Source: JBOFDK01 sp051650305 (lineage in GTDB: Bacteria; Bacillota; Clostridia; Lachnospirales; Cellulosilyticaceae). From it: 9,889 nucleotides of DNA. The notes beneath the pieces are model-generated. The model searched no databases. It saw only the letters and a list, made by a program, of their open reading frames with translations, and was not told the origin of the DNA. The stretch is taken from positions 1 to 9,889 of the forward strand of contig JBOFIT010000085.1 in NCBI GenBank assembly GCA_051650305.1, written 5' to 3'. Both the position numbers and the translations under genes were made by a program. Every line of letters starts with the position of its first letter. Within the stretch, counting starts at the first letter, position 1. Positions 1 to 6,328 of the stretch are shown in pieces.

Positions 1-51
1 GTAGACCCACTTCACCAAAAGGCAATTGATGTGGCGGCACAATATGAATAA
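1..51 (+). CDS. C-terminal tail of an unidentified gene (cut by window edge)
   Basis: Frame 1 is open from the first base and ends at a TAA (49-51), giving the tail VDPLHQKAIDVAAQYE. Sixteen residues are too few to name a family. The stop is followed by 56 bases before the VanZ-like gene with no hairpin terminator between them, so readthrough into that gene is possible. The reading frame is supported only by its clean end just ahead of the next gene's control region. Confidence 0.5.
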   Translation, partial: VDPLHQKAIDVAAQYE

Positions 52-57
52 AAAGAG

Positions 58-86
58 TTTATCTTTTGTCCATATCTCTTTATAAT
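58..86 (+). promoter_or_regulatory. possible sigma-A promoter for the VanZ-like gene
   Basis: A perfect -10 box TATAAT (81-86) lies 17 bases after a weak -35 candidate TTTATC (58-63). The predicted start near 93 would leave only about 15 bases of leader, with the AGGAGG at 95-100 almost at the RNA 5' end. This makes the call doubtful; the gene could instead be read from the gene upstream. Confidence 0.35.
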
Positions 87-107
87 AGAGAAGGAGGAGG
101 GGAAAAG

Positions 108-677
108 ATGACAATAGAAGGCATTTTGCGGTATATCAATGAGGCATTAATCATTGGTGTTCCTATATTTGTATTATGGGGATTACACCGAACACGAGCA
201 CTTAGACAGCAAGTAGAAGCCGTTAGATGGAAAAAGGAAGTAACTTTATGGGTGCTTACATTTTATGTGGTATGCCTTTTAATGATTACGGTTTTCAGAA
301 GTGACATAAGTATACAAAAAATACTTACAAGACCTCATGGATTGGATACAATCAATTGGGTACCTTTTATCGAACTCCAAAAATTATGGGGATATGGGTA
401 CATATGGTCTTTTACATATAATATACTTGGCAATATCCTATGGTTTATACCTTTAGGGACTTTTTTGCCTTACTTAAAAGAAGAGTGGGGGATGCTTAAA
501 ATTGTAGGCATGGGAACACTGCTTTCTTTAGGCATTGAAGTGTTACAATTTGTTTTTGTGACAGGTATTTCGGATATAGACGACCTTATTTTTAATACAC
601 TAGGAACTTTAATCGGTTATGGATGTTATTACATCGTGCATAATCTTTATAAAAAAAATATTAAAAAAACGACCTAA
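108..677 (+). CDS. VanZ-family integral membrane protein
   Basis: A 189-residue membrane protein of the VanZ family, named for the teicoplanin-resistance accessory protein. Most family members are of unknown function and this one should not be read as a resistance gene. The family pattern is clear: NILGNILWFIPLGTFLP (residues 106-121 region), ELLQ-like EVLQ (144-147), SDIDD (155-159) and NTLGTLIGY (163-171). About five hydrophobic segments are seen (roughly 9-25, 45-63, 103-121, 133-152, 160-178), ending in a Lys-rich cytoplasmic-type tail. ATG 108 is chosen because AGGAGG (95-100) stands 7 bases before it; an in-frame TTG at 66 lies upstream of that site and would have to be translated through the promoter-like TATAAT. 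The stop codon sits inside the left arm of the terminator shared with sppA. No resistance or other partner gene is adjacent. Confidence 0.9.
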   Translation: MTIEGILRYINEALIIGVPIFVLWGLHRTRALRQQVEAVRWKKEVTLWVLTFYVVCLLMITVFRSDISIQKILTRPHGLDTINWVPFIELQKLWGYGYIWSFTYNILGNILWFIPLGTFLPYLKEEWGMLKIVGMGTLLSLGIEVLQFVFVTGISDIDDLIFNTLGTLIGYGCYYIVHNLYKKNIKKTT

Positions 678-700
678 ATTTTCACTTAGGTCGTTTTTTT
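663..700. terminator. bidirectional intrinsic terminator between VanZ-like gene and sppA
   Basis: Perfect 15-bp inverted repeat: left arm 663-677 (seven A then CGACCTAA), 8-base loop 678-685, right arm 686-700 (TTAGGTCG then seven T). It has a U-run on either strand, so it can end both converging transcripts. The VanZ-like stop TAA (675-677) is the last triplet of the left arm, and the sppA stop (699-701, minus strand) is at the other end of the hairpin. Confidence 0.92.
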
Positions 701-1679
701 AGTATCTTAGTGCACCGCTATAATAATAGCCACATTGACTAAGGAGCTCTTGTAAACTGAGTGCTACCTCAAGTTCAGAGGGTGGAGAAAGTGCCTGAAG
801 CTTCATAAGTAAGCTATCCAAGGAGGAAGGTTCTGGTGCAGCGAGTGTATAGAGTTCAGCATTATAAAGGTCATAGTCTTCACGAATAAGTGCAATGGTA
901 TCCTCTAAGGTGCCAAGCTCATCCACAAGGCCAAGCTCTAGTGCTTGGCGTGCAGTATAGATGCGTCCATCTGCTAGTGAACGTACATCTTCGATGGCCA
1001 TTTGACGCCCAGTAGCTACTATTTCAATAAATTGCTGATGGGTATCATCTAGCACAGCTTGGTAAATGGCAAGTTGTTCTTCGGTCATCGGTTCATAAGG
1101 ATTACCCATGCCTTTATTTTCCCCAGCTGTGACTGTGTGGACACGAATACCGTGCTTGGACAAGAATTCGGATAAGTCGATAAAAGAAGCACCGATAACG
1201 CCTATGGAACCTGTAAGAGTATTGCGGTTGCAGACGATATAATCAGCAGCAGAAGCCAGATAATACCCGCCTGAGGCAGCTGTACTACCAAGGCTCGCAT
1301 AGATAGGGCGACCAGTAGCTTTATAGTCTAGTAGCTTAAGATAAATCTCATCTGTATGATAGACAGAACCTCCAGGAGAATCGATAAAGAGAATGAGAGC
1401 TTGACTAGATTCATCTGCAATGAGGGCGTCTAGACTATCGATAATGAATTGATGATCATAAGTAGGGGTACTAAGCATACTAGTGGATGCTTCACCAATG
1501 GTACCTTCGATATAAAGTAAATCAATGGAATCAGTAGAACTCATAGAATAGGTAGATTCAAATAAAGAGCTGTTATCATCAGTGACCAGTATAATGGCAA
1601 ATAGAAAAAGTATACTCATCACAAAGATACCGAGTACACTACATAATGCAATAATAAGACCTGTACGGCGAGAATTCAT
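699..1679 (-). CDS. sppA: signal peptide peptidase SppA, membrane-anchored serine protease
   Basis: A 326-residue S49-family serine protease that cleaves remnant signal peptides in the membrane. Residues 8-32 form one hydrophobic N-terminal anchor, and the rest should lie outside the cytoplasmic membrane. Family hallmarks are visible: the DSPGGS oxyanion segment (100-105), the nucleophile Ser136 in STAASGGYYLA, the TGSIGVIG strand (157-163), and the probable general base Lys189 in AGENKGMGNP, aligned by context with the Ser/Lys dyad of the Bacillus enzyme. The length matches the short Gram-positive form (about 335 residues), not the double-domain E. coli form. AGGAGG (minus strand, 1685-1690) lies 5 bases before the ATG. 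It is transcribed away from the lipoprotein gene and has no operon partner in the window. Assignment to the family is secure; the exact substrate range is not readable from sequence. Confidence 0.95.
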   Translation of the reverse strand: MNSRRTGLIIALCSVLGIFVMSILFLFAIILVTDDNSSLFESTYSMSSTDSIDLLYIEGTIGEASTSMLSTPTYDHQFIIDSLDALIADESSQALILFIDSPGGSVYHTDEIYLKLLDYKATGRPIYASLGSTAASGGYYLASAADYIVCNRNTLTGSIGVIGASFIDLSEFLSKHGIRVHTVTAGENKGMGNPYEPMTEEQLAIYQAVLDDTHQQFIEIVATGRQMAIEDVRSLADGRIYTARQALELGLVDELGTLEDTIALIREDYDLYNAELYTLAAPEPSSLDSLLMKLQALSPPSELEVALSLQELLSQCGYYYSGALRY

Positions 1680-1701
1680 AGTAACCTCCTAATGCAACGA
1701 T

Positions 1702-1731
1702 AAGATACTTTAAATATAAGATGAATTCCAA
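1702..1731 (-). promoter_or_regulatory. possible sigma-A promoter for sppA
   Basis: Read on the minus strand, TTGGAA (1726-1731) and TATCTT (1702-1707) are separated by 18 bases and sit a few bases upstream of the sppA ribosome binding site. Each box has two mismatches to consensus, so this is only a moderate candidate. Confidence 0.4.
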
Positions 1732-1766
1732 GAAAAGTAAATAATGTATTCTAAATTAATTTAATG

Positions 1767-1795
1767 TTGAAAAAATATTACAAAAGTTGTACTAT
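1767..1795 (+). promoter_or_regulatory. sigma-A promoter for the lipoprotein gene
   Basis: TTGAAA (1767-1772) and TACTAT (1790-1795) are exactly 17 bases apart, predicting a start near 1802 and a leader of about 37 bases to ATG 1839. This lies inside the longer reading frame that begins at 1764, which argues against that upstream start. Confidence 0.65.
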
Positions 1796-1838
1796 ATACC
1801 ATGAACGCATAAAAAGAAAAACAAGGGGGTACACAGGG

Positions 1839-2747
1839 ATGTGTAAGAAATGGTTGGTTATAGGTATGTGTGTATTGGCATCAACGATGCTTTTTGGATG
1901 TTCAAAAGATGAGGGATTAAATAATAGTAAGATAGCAGCTAAAGAAGAATCCAATGACACACAAGCAAGTAGCAAAGATAAAGATAAGAATAAAGATAAA
2001 GACGAAGATAAGGACACAGATATAGAAAAAGATAAAAAAGCAGAAGAAGAGGAAGATAAAATAAACGAAGAGGCTCAGAAATCAGAAGATGAAGCCAGAG
2101 AAAAAGAAGAAGCAGAGAAGTCTGAAGAAGTAGTCATGGCCACAGGTGGGGTACAACCAAGTCCTGTACTTGATGCAAAAGCAATCGCTGCGGCAAACTT
2201 TGGAACAGATGATCCACTCTTAGCCTTTAAGGCGGAAAAGACAGAAGCCTACTTAGGCCGTGTAAGCCAAATGTTTAGTGTGCTTGATGAGCGTTATGGT
2301 GCTTACGTAGAAGATCCACAAGGATTTGACCGTGTGGATGAGCAAAGTCAGCTGGAGTATGACCGTTCTATACTAGATTACGATACACGTTATCAATACA
2401 TTAAAGAACTTGATTATGGTCTTTACTTTAATGATGATGCGGATTCAAACAATACCTTTGAAGATTTAAGACTTACTTTATGTGACGATGATAAAGATGG
2501 TAAAATCGAACTTAACGATGCAGCAAAGACCATCCTTACAACTTTTTATAAAGACATTGATTTAGAAGCGACACAAGCATGCATCAACCAATCTATAGAA
2601 AATGAAAAAGTACAAAGCTATGATTATGTAGCACTTGAAAATACAGGCAAGTACTGGGATGTAGACTTTAACTGGTATCGTTATGAAGATAATCCAGTGG
2701 AAATTGAAATTGCCATCCAAACTTATACAGACTATCCAAGAGAATAA
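1839..2747 (+). CDS. putative lipoprotein with highly charged linker and a calcium-loop-like motif
   Basis: A 302-residue protein I cannot assign to a family. Residues 1-21 form a lipoprotein signal peptide: KK at 3-4, a hydrophobic core, then the lipobox LFGC with Cys21 as the lipidation site. Residues 46-97 are a Lys/Asp/Glu-rich linker built largely of KD dipeptides, likely a flexible spacer through the cell wall. Residues 105-302 look like a folded outer domain rich in Tyr, Asp and Phe. Within it DDDKDGKIELND (216-227) resembles a calcium loop: Asp at positions 1, 3, 5 and 12 and Gly at 6, closer to a dockerin-type loop than to a classical EF-hand ending in Glu. Only one such loop is seen, so this is not a dockerin. 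ATG 1839 is chosen because AAGGGGGT (1823-1830) precedes it by 8 bases and the signal peptide then starts correctly. A longer frame from 1764 adds 25 residues but overlaps the promoter. Transcription looks monocistronic. Confidence 0.85.
   Translation: MCKKWLVIGMCVLASTMLFGCSKDEGLNNSKIAAKEESNDTQASSKDKDKNKDKDEDKDTDIEKDKKAEEEEDKINEEAQKSEDEAREKEEAEKSEEVVMATGGVQPSPVLDAKAIAAANFGTDDPLLAFKAEKTEAYLGRVSQMFSVLDERYGAYVEDPQGFDRVDEQSQLEYDRSILDYDTRYQYIKELDYGLYFNDDADSNNTFEDLRLTLCDDDKDGKIELNDAAKTILTTFYKDIDLEATQACINQSIENEKVQSYDYVALENTGKYWDVDFNWYRYEDNPVEIEIAIQTYTDYPRE
1974..2129 (+). repeat. low-complexity AAAGAT-like repeat tract coding the charged linker
   Basis: Imperfect 6-base units (AAAGAT, AAAGAC, GAAGAT, AAGGAC and variants) run through the first third of the tract and code alternating Lys-Asp. 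They grade into Glu/Lys/Ala-rich codons. Such tracts can gain or lose units in frame, so linker length may vary between strains. Confidence 0.75.
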
Positions 2748-2750
2748 AAG

Positions 2751-2788
2751 AAAAATACCATGATGCCTAAGGTGTCGTGGTATTTTTT
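2751..2788 (+). terminator. intrinsic terminator after the lipoprotein gene
   Basis: A 17-bp stem (2751-2767 with 2771-2787) with three G-U pairs closes on a TAA loop (2768-2770) and ends in a run of T. It starts three bases after the lipoprotein stop and separates that gene from the nad operon. The A-run on the left arm could also serve the opposite strand, but there is no converging gene. Confidence 0.88.
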
Positions 2789-2806
2789 ATCAAACGCCAA
2801 TATAAG

Positions 2807-2830
2807 TACACATATGACAAGACACATGTA
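2807..2830 (+). promoter_or_regulatory. candidate NiaR (YrxA)-type operator of the nad operon
   Basis: An imperfectly symmetrical element, TACACATATG followed by ACAAGACACATGTA, ends directly against the -35 box of the nadA promoter. Its minus strand contains GTGTCTTGTCA. As I recall, the niacin-responsive repressor NiaR of Firmicutes binds a palindrome with a TGTCTTGACA-like core upstream of nad biosynthesis genes, so both place and sequence fit. The match is from memory and not scored; the regulator gene is not in the window. Confidence 0.5.
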
Positions 2831-2859
2831 TTGATTTTTTCTTTACACAGTGGTATATT
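2831..2859 (+). promoter_or_regulatory. sigma-A promoter of the nadABC operon
   Basis: TTGATT (2831-2836) and TATATT (2854-2859) are 17 bases apart. The predicted start near 2866 leaves a leader of about 24 bases with AGGAGG at 2879-2884. The short leader leaves no room for a riboswitch, so regulation should act at the DNA level. Confidence 0.7.
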
Positions 2860-2889
2860 AAATGCTAAATAAACATCTAGGAGGCAGAT

Positions 2890-3804
2890 ATGACTGTAGA
2901 ACAGCTGAAAAAGGATATAGAAAAGTTAAAAAGAGAAAAAGATGCAGTGATTTTAGCGCACTATTATACCAATAAAGAAATACAGGAAATAGCAGACTAT
3001 GTGGGAGACTCCTACTACTTAAGTAAGATAGGAAAAGCGTGTAGCCAAGAAGTCATTATGTTTTGCGGTGTTAAGTTTATGGGAGAAGCGGCGAAGATGC
3101 TGAGTCCAGAGAAGACAGTTCTTATGCCAGATGTACAGGCGGACTGTCCAATGGCACATATGGCAGAGGAAGAAGACATCTTACATATAAGAGAACAATA
3201 TGAGGACGTAGCCGTAGTGTGCTATATCAACTCCACTGCCGAGCTTAAGGCTAAGTCAGATGTATGCGTGACATCTAGTAATGCGGTAAAGATTGTGAAG
3301 GCACTTCCTCATAAGCACATCTACTTCATACCTGATCAGAACTTAGGGCGTTATGTGGCAAAGCAAGTACCAGAAAAGCACTTTATATTTAATGATGGCC
3401 ATTGCCATGTACATACGCTTATCACAAAAGAAGATGTGCTTGAGCAAAAAGAGAGGTATCCAGAAGCACAGGTACTTGTCCATCCAGAATGTAGGGAAGA
3501 AGTCGTTGAACTCGGGGATTATGTAGGCAGTACATCAGGCATCATTGAGCATGCTGCAAAAATGCCACAGCAGGTGGCTATTGTGTGTACGGAGATGGGT
3601 ATACTATATGGTTTACAGAAGGCAGCACCGGATAAACAATTTGTATTTCCAAGGACGCTACCGACGTGTCCGTCTATGAAGCGAATGCTACTAGAAAAAG
3701 TACACCATGTACTTACCCATTTCGATCAGCGTATCGAAGTGGAAGAAAATGTACGCAAGCAAGCAGTGAAAGCCTTAGAAAATATGCACCATTATGGTGA
3801 GTAA
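2890..3804 (+). CDS. nadA: quinolinate synthase A
   Basis: A 304-residue cytoplasmic iron-sulfur enzyme that condenses iminoaspartate (from NadB) with dihydroxyacetone phosphate to give quinolinate in de novo NAD synthesis. Family signatures are AHYYTN (23-28), GDSYYLS (39-45), FCGVKFMGE (58-66), the CYINS segment (111-115), GHCHVH (170-175), HPEC (198-201) and PTCPSMKR (258-265). The three [4Fe-4S] ligands are most likely Cys86 (ADCPMA), Cys172 and Cys260; their spacing of 86 and 88 residues is close to the 87/86 spacing in structurally known short NadA proteins. The length also fits the short bacterial and archaeal form. AGGAGG (2879-2884) stands 5 bases before the ATG. It is the first gene of the operon, 12 bases ahead of nadB. 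Confidence 0.97.
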   Translation: MTVEQLKKDIEKLKREKDAVILAHYYTNKEIQEIADYVGDSYYLSKIGKACSQEVIMFCGVKFMGEAAKMLSPEKTVLMPDVQADCPMAHMAEEEDILHIREQYEDVAVVCYINSTAELKAKSDVCVTSSNAVKIVKALPHKHIYFIPDQNLGRYVAKQVPEKHFIFNDGHCHVHTLITKEDVLEQKERYPEAQVLVHPECREEVVELGDYVGSTSGIIEHAAKMPQQVAIVCTEMGILYGLQKAAPDKQFVFPRTLPTCPSMKRMLLEKVHHVLTHFDQRIEVEENVRKQAVKALENMHHYGE

Positions 3805-3816
3805 AAGAGGGAGAAT

Positions 3817-5130
3817 ATGGAGAAACATTATGACGTTATCATCGTAGGGACAGGTGTTGCAGGACTCTACTGTGCACTTCATATCCCAGAGCAGTACCAA
3901 GTATTACTTATAACTAAAAAGAGAGCAATAGACAGTAATTCATATCTTGCTCAAGGTGGCATAGCTACCCTTAGGGGAGAGGAAGATTACGATACTTATG
4001 TAGAAGATACCTTAAAAGCAGGGCATTATGAAAATAGTCTAGAAGCTGTAAAACTCATGATAGAAGACTCAACAAGACTGATGGAAGAACTAATGGCATT
4101 GGGGGTAGACTTTGATAAGAAAGGGCAAAAATTAAGCTATACAAAAGAAGGTGCCCATCGTATCAATCGCATCTTACATCATAAGGATATAACCGGCCAA
4201 GAAATCGTGACAAAGCTTCTTCAAGAAGTGAAAAAGCGTGAGCACCTCACCTTACAGGAGCATACACAACTTCTAGATATTCTAGCGGGAGAGCAGGGCT
4301 GTCAAGGTGTTGTCGTCAGTATACAAGGGCACCAAGAAGCAATCTATGCCCAAAAGGTCATATTAGCCACAGGAGGCGTAGGTGGTCTTTTTGAAAGTTC
4401 GACCAATCAAACGCACCTGACGGGAGATAGTCTAGCCATTGCTTTAAGACATCATATACCTTTAAAAGATGTGCACTATATCCAGATTCATCCTACGACA
4501 CTTTATACAAGAGAAAAGGGTAGGCGCTTTCTCATCTCAGAAGCAGTAAGGGGAGAGGGAGGGATTTTATTGAATTCCAAAGGGAAACGCTTTGTGGATG
4601 AACTTCTTCCAAGAGATAAGGTAGCACAGGCGATTCAAGAACAAATCGAGGCATCCCACATCCCTTATGTATGGTTATCCTTAGTGCATCTAGAGCCTAC
4701 GTTTATTGAACAACGTTTTCCAAACATCTATAAGAGGTGCAAGGAAGAGGGCTATGATTTGAAGAAGCAGCCTATACCAGTCACACCGGCTCAGCATTAT
4801 TTTATGGGTGGCATCGAAGTAGATACTTATGGCATGACGGGGATGGTGAATCTTTTTGCCATTGGAGAGACTAGTTGTAATGGGGTACATGGTGCCAATC
4901 GTTTGGCGAGTAACTCCTTACTAGAAAGTTTGGTATTTGCGGGACGGTGTGCAACGTCTATAGCAAGTACATTAGCGACTGAAGAAAAAACATTTGAAAA
5001 CATTCCGTGGACGCTATATGATGAAGAAAAACGAGCATGTGAAGATAAGCAAATGATTTTAGAAGAAATTAAAAAAAGAGATGAGGGATTTTATGATCAG
5101 TGGTGTAAACAACAACATGCTTGTGGATGA
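3817..5130 (+). CDS. nadB: L-aspartate oxidase, short form
   Basis: An FAD enzyme of the succinate dehydrogenase/fumarate reductase flavoprotein class that oxidises L-aspartate to iminoaspartate for NadA. The FAD-binding GTGVAG is at 11-16 and NSYLAQGGIA at 41-50. Residues equivalent to the active site of E. coli NadB can be picked out: Glu111 (TKEGAH), His225 (QIHPT), Arg266 (PRDKVAQAI), His327 (HYFMGG) and Arg362 (NRLASNSL). The GETSCNGVHGANRLASNSLLES block near the end closes the FAD fold. At 437 residues it lacks most of the C-terminal helical domain of the roughly 530-residue E. coli and Bacillus enzymes. The frame ends cleanly and nadC overlaps it, so this looks like a natural short form and not a truncation. 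A purine-rich AGAGGGAG (3806-3813) precedes the ATG. Confidence 0.96.
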   Translation: MEKHYDVIIVGTGVAGLYCALHIPEQYQVLLITKKRAIDSNSYLAQGGIATLRGEEDYDTYVEDTLKAGHYENSLEAVKLMIEDSTRLMEELMALGVDFDKKGQKLSYTKEGAHRINRILHHKDITGQEIVTKLLQEVKKREHLTLQEHTQLLDILAGEQGCQGVVVSIQGHQEAIYAQKVILATGGVGGLFESSTNQTHLTGDSLAIALRHHIPLKDVHYIQIHPTTLYTREKGRRFLISEAVRGEGGILLNSKGKRFVDELLPRDKVAQAIQEQIEASHIPYVWLSLVHLEPTFIEQRFPNIYKRCKEEGYDLKKQPIPVTPAQHYFMGGIEVDTYGMTGMVNLFAIGETSCNGVHGANRLASNSLLESLVFAGRCATSIASTLATEEKTFENIPWTLYDEEKRACEDKQMILEEIKKRDEGFYDQWCKQQHACG

Positions 5131-5944
5131 GGCAATACGCTATGCATTAAGAGAAGATATTACAAGTGAAGATGTGACGACAGAAGCTATCTTAAAAGGT
5201 AGTAGAAAAGCAACGGTACAGCTTATATGTAAAGAAGATGGGGTATTAGCTGGCTTAGATGTCTTCAAACGCGTCTTTGAACTACTTGGTGAAGTAGACT
5301 TTGAGACTACTTGTACAGATGGCCAAGGCATCGTAAAAGGTCAGCTTATAGGGACTTTGACAGCAGATGCAAAAGTACTTTTATCAGGGGAGCGTACAGC
5401 ACTTAATTTTCTCCAACGTATGAGTGGTATCGCTACATTTACACAAACGTTAGTAGGTGAGTTAGTGGGAAGTAAGACGAAGCTTCTGGATACGAGAAAG
5501 ACTACACCAGGACTACGTGTCTTTGAAAAGTATGCAGTCAAAGTAGGTGGTGGTTTTAATCATCGTTTTAATTTATCCGATGGTATCCTACTTAAAGACA
5601 ATCACATCGGTGCAGCAGGGGGCATCAAGGAAGCGGTAGCATGTGCCAAAGCGTATGCACCTTTTGTGAGAAAAATAGAAGTAGAAGTAGAAAGCTTAGA
5701 AGGAGTAAAGGAAGCTTTAGAGGCAGGGGCAGATATTATCATGCTGGATAATATGAGTGATGAGATGATGCAAGAAGCAGTAGCACTAATAGGAGAGCGT
5801 GCAGTCACCGAATGTTCAGGGAATGTGAATAAAGAACGCCTAAGAAAAATTGCAGCAATTGGTGTGGATTATGTATCCTGTGGTGCACTGACACATTCAT
5901 CGCCTATATTAGATTTTTCAATGAAAAATTTGCATATGATTTAA
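5093..5944 (+). CDS. nadC: nicotinate-nucleotide pyrophosphorylase (decarboxylating); quinolinate phosphoribosyltransferase
   Basis: Converts quinolinate and PRPP to nicotinate mononucleotide, CO2 and pyrophosphate, the last step of this operon's pathway. With start 5093 it has 283 residues, typical for the family. Motifs: EDITSEDVTT (21-30), GERTALNFLQRMSGIAT (99-115), LLDTRKTTPGLR (131-142), the GGGFNHRFNLSDGILLKDNH block (152-171), EVEVES (196-201), IMLDN (216-220), ECSGN (240-244) and SCGALTHS (262-269). These supply the Arg/His/Lys pocket for quinolinate and the PRPP site. Start choice: ATG 5093 has GAGGG five bases upstream. ATG 5081 has no good site, and ATG 5117 would still keep the family core but also lacks one. 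The gene overlaps the end of nadB by 38 bases in another frame, suggesting translational coupling. No clear terminator follows. Confidence 0.95.
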   Translation: MISGVNNNMLVDEAIRYALREDITSEDVTTEAILKGSRKATVQLICKEDGVLAGLDVFKRVFELLGEVDFETTCTDGQGIVKGQLIGTLTADAKVLLSGERTALNFLQRMSGIATFTQTLVGELVGSKTKLLDTRKTTPGLRVFEKYAVKVGGGFNHRFNLSDGILLKDNHIGAAGGIKEAVACAKAYAPFVRKIEVEVESLEGVKEALEAGADIIMLDNMSDEMMQEAVALIGERAVTECSGNVNKERLRKIAAIGVDYVSCGALTHSSPILDFSMKNLHMI

Positions 5945-6049
5945 ATAAGCCAATATATTACATTATATAAAAAGATAGTCAATGTACTCTTTGAACTCAT
6001 TATGATAAGGTAAGAGTAAATGAATGAGGACACAAAAGAGGGAAAAAGA

Positions 6050-6295
6050 ATGAAAGAACCCAAACATATACCAGAAAATAAAATGAACACAATTTTGGGG
6101 CATACCTACATACAAAATTGCGTATGGGTACCTTGGGTGGTACTAACAATCTTAATTGTAGCAACGAGACTAGAAGAAAGTAATAAAATGGCTGCATGGT
6201 GGATCGTCGCCTTAATCGTCGCAAGTAATATAGGGTATATTGCTTATCGCGTCATTACTTATATGTTAAAACAGTCAAAAGCAGGGAAGGTATAA
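6050..6295 (+). CDS. small two-helix membrane protein of unknown function
   Basis: An 81-residue protein with a polar N-terminus, a first hydrophobic segment near 24-40 (VWVPWVVLTILIVATRL) and a second near 48-72, then a basic tail KQSKAGKV. I do not recognise a family. ATG 6050 is chosen because AAAGAGGGAA (6035-6042) lies about 7 bases ahead. The in-frame ATG 6020 would add ten charged residues and sits only a few bases past the likely transcription start, if the TATGAT at 6001-6006 is a -10 box (its -35 is poor). It lies 105 bases after nadC, with no obvious terminator between, so part of its expression could be readthrough of the nad operon. Its last codons and stop are built into the terminator hairpin shared with dapA. 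Composition and ribosome binding site support a real gene. Confidence 0.75.
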   Translation: MKEPKHIPENKMNTILGHTYIQNCVWVPWVVLTILIVATRLEESNKMAAWWIVALIVASNIGYIAYRVITYMLKQSKAGKV

Positions 6296-6319
6296 CCGTC
6301 CCTGCTTTTGACTGTTTTT
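6268..6319. terminator. bidirectional intrinsic terminator between the small membrane gene and dapA
   Basis: Perfect 20-bp stem: left arm 6268-6287 (four A, CAGTCAAAAGCAGGGA), right arm 6299-6318 (its exact complement, ending in a T-run to 6319). The loop 6288-6298 can add a small GGT/ACC pairing. A run of A on the left gives the minus strand its own U-tract, so it ends both converging transcripts. The left arm codes the C-terminus of the small protein and the loop holds its TAA (6293-6295). Confidence 0.93.
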
Positions 6320-6328
6320 GTATGAGGC

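Noticed and set aside
66..107. TTG start extending the VanZ-like protein by 14 residues
   Set aside because: The extension encodes the TATAAT box and the AGGAGG site itself; ATG 108 is correctly spaced from that site.
108..677. Reading the VanZ-family gene as a glycopeptide-resistance determinant
   Set aside because: There are no vanA/B, vanH, vanX or vanRS genes nearby, and the family is widespread in bacteria without a resistance role.
1764..1838. Upstream ATG extending the lipoprotein by 25 residues
   Set aside because: The extension overlaps a TTGAAA-17-TACTAT promoter and would bury the signal peptide; ATG 1839 has a proper ribosome binding site.
6000..6224. Minus-strand frame of 74 codons over the small membrane gene
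   Set aside because: The plus-strand gene has the better ribosome binding site and two clean membrane segments; the minus frame is its shadow.
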